DNA of 10,286 nt from SIAJ01 sp036266155. GTDB taxonomy: Bacteria; Planctomycetota; Planctomycetia; Gemmatales; Gemmataceae. Positions 5,521 through 10,286 of the stretch are shown in pieces. The notes beneath the pieces are model-generated. The model ran no database searches. It saw only the letters and a list, made by a program, of their open reading frames with translations, and was not told the DNA's origin. Both the position numbers and the translations under genes were made by a program. The stretch spans positions 1 through 10,286 of the forward strand of contig DATANR010000323.1 in assembly GCA_036266155.1 (NCBI GenBank). Reading direction: 5' to 3'. The first letter of the stretch is position 1, and every line of letters starts with the position of its first letter.

Positions 5521-8244
5521 ATGATTCGCCTCTTCCTCTTGTCGCTTGCAGCGGCCATGCCGGTCGCGGCTGCGCCCTCATTTCCGGCAGATATCGACTT
5601 CTTCGAGAAGCAAATCCGTCCCGTACTGTCCGAACATTGCTGGTCGTGCCACGGACCGAAGAAACAGAACGCCGGGCTACGTCTCGATTCTCGGGCCGGG
5701 TTGCTGAAGGGCGGCGAATCGGGCCCGGCCATCGATGAGAAGGAGCCAACCAAGAGTTTGCTCCTCGCGGCCGTTCGCCATGAGGGCGAGCTGCGCATGC
5801 CGCCGAAACCGAAGGCCAAGCTAGCTCAGCAGACCATCGATGCGTTGACGGAATGGGTCAAACGCGGTGCTCCTTGGCCGGAGACAACCGCGGCCGAGGC
5901 GCCCGATTGGCGCAAGCACTGGGCCTTTCAACCCGTGGTCAACTTCACCCCACCGGCGAATGCGGATGACCTATGGTCGCGGACGCCAATCGATCGCTTC
6001 ATTTGGACAAAGCTCCGCGATAAGGGGGTTGCTCCGTCACGCGAGGCCGACAAACGGACGCTTATTCGCCGCGTGACCTTCGACTTGATCGGATTGCCGC
6101 CGACGCCCGAAGAGATCGATGCGTTCCTGAAGGACGAGTCGCTGGAAGCCTACGCCCGGCTGGTGGGCCGCTTGCTCGATTCGCCGGCCTACGGCGAACG
6201 CTGGGCGCGTCTCTGGCTCGATGTCGCCCGTTATGCGGACACCAAGGGGTACATCTTTTTCGAAGAGCCGAACTATCCCTGGGCCTACACCTATCGCGAT
6301 TACGTCATCGAGTCGTTCAACAAGGACCTGCCGTTCGACCGCTTCGTCATGGAGCAACTCGCCGCGGATCGACTCGTGGGCGAGGATCGCCGGCCATTGC
6401 GAGCGCTCGGGTTCCTGACCGTCGGCGGCCACTTCATGAACAACACGCACGACATCATCGACGATCGAATCGATGTCGTGACGCGCGGCTTACTGGGACT
6501 CACGGTGGGATGCGCTCGCTGTCACGACCACAAGTTCGACCCGATTCCGCAGGCCGATTACTACGGGCTTTACGGCGTATTCGCGAGCAGCGACGAGCCG
6601 GCGGTACAGCCGCTGTACGAGCCGCCGCCGAAGACCGAGGCCTACGCCAAGTTCGCGACTGAGATGACCGTGCGCGAGCGCAAGCTGCGCGAGTTCGTGC
6701 AAAAGAAGAAAGACGAGTTGGCAAACGGCGCACGAACGCGGGCCGCCGAATACCTCATGGCTGCCCATGCACTGCGCGATCGGCCGGCACAAGACGACTT
6801 CATGCTGATTGCCGACGGCAACGATCTTAACCCGAAGATGATCGTCCGCTGGCAGTCGTTCCTGGCGCGCATGCGCAGGACGAAGGACCCAGTGTTTGCC
6901 GCCTGGCATCGTTTCGCTGACGTGCCAGAGCAGGAATTTGCGACGAAGGCGCACGTCATCCTTGCCGAGTTGAAAGCGAGCGGTGTGAATCCTATCGTCG
7001 CGCGCGCCTTCGCCGAACCGCCGAAGTCGATGGCCGAAGTTGCGAAGCGATATGGCGAACTGTTGTCAACAATTCAATCGCACGTTGCCGGCACACTGCT
7101 GATCGGCGGATGGCCGTTGTCCGTCGTGAACGCCGCCGAACAAGAAGTGCGGCAACTTCTGCTTGATCCCGACTATCCGCCCAACGTCACTGTCGGCGAT
7201 TATGGCGACCTCGATCTCTTGCCTGATCGGCCGTCGCAGGGCGAATTGCAAAAGTTCCGCAAGGAACTTGAGCAATGGCGAGCCACCGGCCCCGGCGCGC
7301 CGCCTCGAGCGATGGCCCTGGTCGATGCCGCAAAGCCGACGAACCCACGCGTCTTCCTACGCGGCAATCCGTTCAACCTCGGGCCGACAGTGCCGCGGCA
7401 GTTTCTCGCCTGTCTGTCCGGGCCCGACCGCAAGCCGTTCGCTGACGGTAGCGGCCGGCTGGAATTGGCGAGGACTATCGCCGATTCGAAGAATCCGCTA
7501 ACCGCTCGTGTGTTTGTCAATCGCGTTTGGCAAGTGCTGTTCGGCCGTGGGATTGTCGCGACGCCGAGCGACTTTGGCCTGCGGGGCGATCCGCCGATCC
7601 AGCCGGAATTGCTCGATCATCTGGCGGCGACCTTCATGGCCGACGGCTGGTCCGTGAAACGCCTCGTCCAGCGGATCGTCCTGTCAGCCACCTATCGCCA
7701 GCGCAGCGAGGAGCGTCCCGATCTGGCGAAAGACGATCCGGACAATTTGCTGCTCGGTCGCACCAATCGCCGACGGCTCGGCTTCGAGCCGATGCGCGAC
7801 GCTCTTTTGTCGGTGAGCGGCAAGCTCGACCGGACCGTCGGCGGGCCATCGGTGCCGAATTTCCTTGCTCCGAATTCGACGCGACGAACGCTCTACGCTC
7901 ATTTGGATCGGCTCAATGTTCCGGGCGTCTACCGCACGTTCGACTTCCCGAGCCCCGATGCAACGAGCGCCAGGCGTGACCAGACAACCGTGCCGCCGCA
8001 AGCTCTATTCATGATGAATCACCCATTCGTGGCTGAATGCGCTAAGAACATCGTTGGGCGGCCGGATGTAACCAGTCGCGTGAATCCCAACGAGAAACTC
8101 GACCGCATCTACGCCATTTTGGTTGGGCGGCCGCCAACCGAACGTGAGCGGGCGCTCGCGATCGAATTGACAGGTTCTGCGAGCGCGTGGCCCCGCTTCG
8201 CACACGCGTTGTTGATGACGAACGAGTTCCTGATCATCGACTGA
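5521..8244 (+). CDS. PSCyt1–DUF1549–DUF1553 exported cytochrome-like protein
   Basis: The product is 907 residues, the usual length for this planctomycete family. Residues 1-18 are a signal peptide. PSCyt1 (about 25-115) carries a c-type heme site CWSCH (40-44), followed by GLRLDSRAGLLKGGESGPAI and LRMPP (91-95), whose methionine may be the distal heme ligand. DUF1549 (about 155-357) starts with TPIDRFIWTKL and includes RRVTFDLIGLPPTP, and has a second heme-type motif CARCH (331-335) in HDHKFDPIPQADYY. DUF1553 (about 644-900) includes LTARVFVNRVWQVLFGRG and LVQRIVLSATYRQ. It would be exported and carry up to two covalent hemes. The family is linked by genomics to breakdown of complex polysaccharides, but the reaction is not established. 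It usually sits next to a DUF1501 gene; here the next gene is an amidohydrolase. The start has no clear Shine-Dalgarno sequence and probably uses coupling from the gene 3 bases upstream. Confidence 0.96.
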   Translation: MIRLFLLSLAAAMPVAAAPSFPADIDFFEKQIRPVLSEHCWSCHGPKKQNAGLRLDSRAGLLKGGESGPAIDEKEPTKSLLLAAVRHEGELRMPPKPKAKLAQQTIDALTEWVKRGAPWPETTAAEAPDWRKHWAFQPVVNFTPPANADDLWSRTPIDRFIWTKLRDKGVAPSREADKRTLIRRVTFDLIGLPPTPEEIDAFLKDESLEAYARLVGRLLDSPAYGERWARLWLDVARYADTKGYIFFEEPNYPWAYTYRDYVIESFNKDLPFDRFVMEQLAADRLVGEDRRPLRALGFLTVGGHFMNNTHDIIDDRIDVVTRGLLGLTVGCARCHDHKFDPIPQADYYGLYGVFASSDEPAVQPLYEPPPKTEAYAKFATEMTVRERKLREFVQKKKDELANGARTRAAEYLMAAHALRDRPAQDDFMLIADGNDLNPKMIVRWQSFLARMRRTKDPVFAAWHRFADVPEQEFATKAHVILAELKASGVNPIVARAFAEPPKSMAEVAKRYGELLSTIQSHVAGTLLIGGWPLSVVNAAEQEVRQLLLDPDYPPNVTVGDYGDLDLLPDRPSQGELQKFRKELEQWRATGPGAPPRAMALVDAAKPTNPRVFLRGNPFNLGPTVPRQFLACLSGPDRKPFADGSGRLELARTIADSKNPLTARVFVNRVWQVLFGRGIVATPSDFGLRGDPPIQPELLDHLAATFMADGWSVKRLVQRIVLSATYRQRSEERPDLAKDDPDNLLLGRTNRRRLGFEPMRDALLSVSGKLDRTVGGPSVPNFLAPNSTRRTLYAHLDRLNVPGVYRTFDFPSPDATSARRDQTTVPPQALFMMNHPFVAECAKNIVGRPDVTSRVNPNEKLDRIYAILVGRPPTERERALAIELTGSASAWPRFAHALLMTNEFLIID

Positions 8245-8252
8245 GGGTTCGC

Positions 8253-9971
8253 ATGCGTCACCTCCTCTCCCTGTTGCTGCTTCCCGTCACTGCATTTGCC
8301 GACGCCGATCTGATTGTTCATCACGCCAAGGTCGTGACCGTCGATGCCAAGTTTTCGATTGCCGAGGCAGTGGCCATTCAGGAGGGCAAGATCGTTGCCG
8401 TTGGCACGGACGCGGATGTGCTCAAGCTTAAGGGCTCGAAGACACGGGTGATTGATGCGGCCGGCAAGGTCGTCTTGCCGGGCTTCATGGATAGCCACAC
8501 GCACCCGGTCGGGGCGGCGATGAGCGAGTGGAAGGAACCGCTGCCCGATCCAAAATCGCTGGCCGACGTCTTCGCCATCGTTCGCAAGAAGGCTGAGACG
8601 ACGCCCGAAGGCGAGTGGATCGTCCTGCGCTACACGTTTCCCACACGTCTCGACGAGGCGCGCTTTCCGACCAAGGCCGAACTGGACACCGTGGCCCCGA
8701 AACACCCGGTTCTTTATCACGCCGGGCCGGCTGGGATCGTCAACAGCATGGCGCTGAAGGTCTCGGGCATCACGCGCAACACCAAAGACCCGCCGGCCGG
8801 CTCCGTGGTCAAGGACCCCGCGACCGGTGAGCCGACGGGGATGATCCGCAATGCGTATGGCGTTCTCAAAGGCGTGCCCGGCGAGGGCGGCGGCGCGAAG
8901 CCGGCCGATCGCCGGGCCGCCGTGAAGAAGTTGTTCGCGCTCTACAACCAGCGTGGCCTCACGAGCGTCGCCGATCGCAATGGCTCGCGCGACGATCTGG
9001 ATCTTTATCGCGAGCTGCATGCCGCCGGCGAGTTGACCTTGCGCGTCAACGTGGCTCGTGGATTCAGCCCGACCGGGACGCAGGAACAAGTCGCCAATCG
9101 CTTCGACGACCTGCCCGGCAAGGACAAGCTCGGCGGACCGACCGGCGTCGGCGACGACATGGTTCGCGTCGGTCCCATCAAGCTCTTTCTCGACGGTGGC
9201 ATGCTCAACGGCACCGCGTACATGCGCCAGCCCTGGCCGAAGGGGCCGATCTATCAGGTGACGCAGGACGATTACCGCGGCCTGCTCTTCATTCCGCAGG
9301 AGCAACTTCGAATGGTCGTGGCCGAGGGCGTCAAACGCAACTGGCAAATGACCGCGCACACGGCCGGCGAGGGGGCCATGGACGAATTGCTCGACGCGTA
9401 TGAGTTCGTCGATCGCGCGACGCCGATCAAGGATCGCCGGCTATGCATCACGCACGCGAACTTCCCCTCGCAGCGCAATCTCGAACGCTGCCGCAAGCTC
9501 GGCGTCGTGGCCGACGTGCAGCCGGCCTGGCTCTATAAGGACGGCACAACGATTCTCAATGTGCTGGGCAAGGAGCGCGTGCGCTGGTTCCAGCCCTACA
9601 AGAGCTGGCTGGAATACACGACCATCGGCGGCGGCAGCGACCACATGCTGCGCTTCGACCCGCTCAATTCAACTAATCCGTGGGATCCGTGGCTCGGCAT
9701 CGCCGTCGCGCTCCATCGCACCACCGAGCGCGGCACCGAGCTGTTCCCCGAGGAAGCATTGTCCCGCGAACAGGCGATTCGGCTTTACACAATCAACAAC
9801 GCGTTCATCACGCACGAGGAAAAAACGAAAGGAAGTCTCGAGGTCGGCAAGTTCGGCGATCTGATTCTGATCGATCGTGATGTGCTCAAATGCCCTGTGA
9901 AAGATGTCGAAAAGACGCAAGTGTTGCTGACGGTTGTTGGCGGAACGGTGGTCTACGAATCGAAGAAGTAG
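8253..9971 (+). CDS. Exported amidohydrolase, YtcJ/Amidohydrolase_3 type
   Basis: The product is 572 residues from an ATG at 8253. GAGG, overlapping the previous stop, lies 6 bases upstream, and the protein then starts with a signal peptide (MRHLLSLLLLPVTAFA). The frame is open further upstream but would overlap the preceding gene. Typical parts follow in order: DLIVHHAKVVTVD (composite sandwich domain), GKVVLPGFMDSHTHP with metal-binding H82 and H84, IKLFLDGG (310-317; K310 may be the bridging lysine), AHTAGEGAMDELLDAYE (H369), ITHAN (H401), GGGSD (D463), and the closing strand KGSLEVGKFGDLILIDRD. This is the metal-dependent TIM-barrel amidohydrolase fold, which hydrolyses amide, imide or formamide bonds. 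The substrate is unknown, and export suggests an environmental compound. The usual GD after the third histidine reads GE. It is the last gene of the plus-strand cluster. Confidence 0.93.
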   Translation: MRHLLSLLLLPVTAFADADLIVHHAKVVTVDAKFSIAEAVAIQEGKIVAVGTDADVLKLKGSKTRVIDAAGKVVLPGFMDSHTHPVGAAMSEWKEPLPDPKSLADVFAIVRKKAETTPEGEWIVLRYTFPTRLDEARFPTKAELDTVAPKHPVLYHAGPAGIVNSMALKVSGITRNTKDPPAGSVVKDPATGEPTGMIRNAYGVLKGVPGEGGGAKPADRRAAVKKLFALYNQRGLTSVADRNGSRDDLDLYRELHAAGELTLRVNVARGFSPTGTQEQVANRFDDLPGKDKLGGPTGVGDDMVRVGPIKLFLDGGMLNGTAYMRQPWPKGPIYQVTQDDYRGLLFIPQEQLRMVVAEGVKRNWQMTAHTAGEGAMDELLDAYEFVDRATPIKDRRLCITHANFPSQRNLERCRKLGVVADVQPAWLYKDGTTILNVLGKERVRWFQPYKSWLEYTTIGGGSDHMLRFDPLNSTNPWDPWLGIAVALHRTTERGTELFPEEALSREQAIRLYTINNAFITHEEKTKGSLEVGKFGDLILIDRDVLKCPVKDVEKTQVLLTVVGGTVVYESKK

Positions 9972-10121
9972 CGGACGCTGAGCTGTAACAACTCTGTCAC
10001 GACCTTGACCTATCTTACCCGACTCCGCGACAATCCACCATTGCCCCGGAGCTTGCCGCCGATGAACGCTTGCCGCTGGTCGATCGTGTCAAAGCGATTT
10101 TCGGGACACCATGGCGATCCG

Positions 10122-10153
10122 CGGAGCCCGCAGGGCGGCGCAGCCGCACTCCG
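10122..10153. repeat. Small three-way-junction-like palindrome
   Basis: The outer stem CGGAG (10122-10126) with CTCCG (10149-10153) encloses two adjoining hairpins: CCC-GCA-GGG (10127-10135) and CGGC-GCA-GCCG (10136-10146). Two bases (CA) are left over. The layout is a simpler relative of the cloverleaf at 4385-4455, but the sequence differs. Confidence 0.6.
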
Positions 10154-10156
10154 GCT

Positions 10157-10286
10157 CCCTCTCCCCCGGCTTTGCGGGGGAGAGGGTTGGGGTGAGGAGG
10201 TTGAGGCTCGAAGGGTCAGAAGGCTCGCTATTGACCCGGCGAGGCCTCAACCCCCTCACCCCCGGCCCCTCTCCCCCGAAGCGGGG
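10157..10286. repeat. Nested C/G-rich inverted repeat, cut by the window edge
   Basis: The inner hairpin CCCTCTCCCCC (10157-10167) with GGGGGAGAGGG (10176-10186) has 11 bp and an 8-base loop. A long arm pair follows: 10189-10207 against 10244-10262, complementary at 18 of 19 bases. In the centre, GGGTCA (10213-10218) pairs with TGACCC (10232-10237). At the right edge CCCCTCTCCCCC starts a second copy of the inner hairpin, which is truncated. Repeats built from 'CCCTCTCCCCC' and 'CCCCTCACCCC' are, from memory, spread through intergenic DNA of many high-GC bacteria. It could act as a bidirectional terminator after the amidohydrolase gene. Confidence 0.85.

Larger units (their letters stand above)
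9972..10286. other. Non-coding 3' flank filled with palindromic DNA
   Basis: I find no credible gene here. The first 150 bases hold no hairpin followed by a T run. A weak promoter-like pair, TTGACC (10005-10010) and GACAAT (10029-10034), has an 18-base spacer. From 10122 to the edge the sequence consists of inverted repeats described separately. Two frames stay open across the repeat, but their products are low-complexity translations of it. Confidence 0.6.

Noticed and set aside
8109..9359. 416-codon open frame on the minus strand across the amidohydrolase gene
   Set aside because: It is antisense to a clear enzyme gene, is rich in R, A and H as expected from the high-GC reverse strand, and has no recognisable domain or signal.
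9989..10130. Short open frame reading APELAADERLPLVDRVKAIFGTPW
   Set aside because: It looks protein-like for about 25 codons, but there is no start, no recognisable family and it runs into the repeat; too little to call a gene remnant.
10062..10286. Open frame from an ATG at 10062 to the right edge
   Set aside because: Most of it is a translation of the C/G-rich inverted repeat, and it has no ribosome site or conserved-looking sequence.
1..10286. CRISPR arrays, rRNA genes, transposase or integrase genes
   Set aside because: I read through both strands and saw no regularly spaced direct repeats, rRNA signatures or transposase/integrase motifs.

Overview
The window looks like chromosomal DNA from a planctomycete, most likely of the Gemmata/Pirellula type. 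The strongest evidence is a 907-residue exported protein with the PSCyt1–DUF1549–DUF1553 architecture, which is typical of Planctomycetota (and some Verrucomicrobia). High GC (about 65-68% in the coding stretches I sampled), small orphan secreted proteins and abundant structured palindromic repeats fit this. No database search was possible, so the lineage is an inference.

Left part (1-1450): the 5' end of a secreted protein runs off the left edge on the minus strand. A tRNA gene with anticodon CAU follows (elongator Met or lysidine-type Ile). Then come a small secreted protein with a BamE/SmpA-like pattern (minus), a C-terminal remnant of a larger protein (plus), and a solitary small antitoxin-like gene (minus). 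This reads as a loosely packed, partly decayed accessory stretch beside a tRNA.

Middle part (1451-3296): the minus strand carries a ParA/Soj ATPase without ParB, followed 69 bases downstream by an AT-rich gene whose motif layout resembles the uracil-DNA glycosylase superfamily. That gene has about 46% GC over 240 hand-counted bases, far below its neighbours, which suggests recent acquisition. The region between parA and the plus-strand genes holds a near-perfect 25-bp inverted repeat.

Right part (3297-9971): four plus-strand genes, all with N-terminal export signals, form a probable transcription unit. They encode a conserved secreted beta-propeller-like protein, a protein with about three SbsA-type Ig-like domains, the PSCyt1/DUF1549/DUF1553 cytochrome-like protein, and an exported amidohydrolase of the YtcJ (Amidohydrolase_3) type. 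Spacing is 100, 3 and 8 bases. Together they suggest an extracytoplasmic module, possibly redox plus hydrolytic catabolism, with no substrate evident.

The most unusual signal is structural DNA. The element at 4385-4455 can fold with every base assigned to an 11-bp outer stem or one of three hairpins, like a cloverleaf. The element at 3055-3120 shares its GGCGAGCG outer arm and its GGC-GTAA-GCC hairpin in the opposite orientation, with different but still complementary stem bases. I treat them as two copies of one dispersed structured repeat. A different C/G-rich nested repeat fills the right edge (10157-10286), next to a small three-way-junction-like palindrome (10122-10153).
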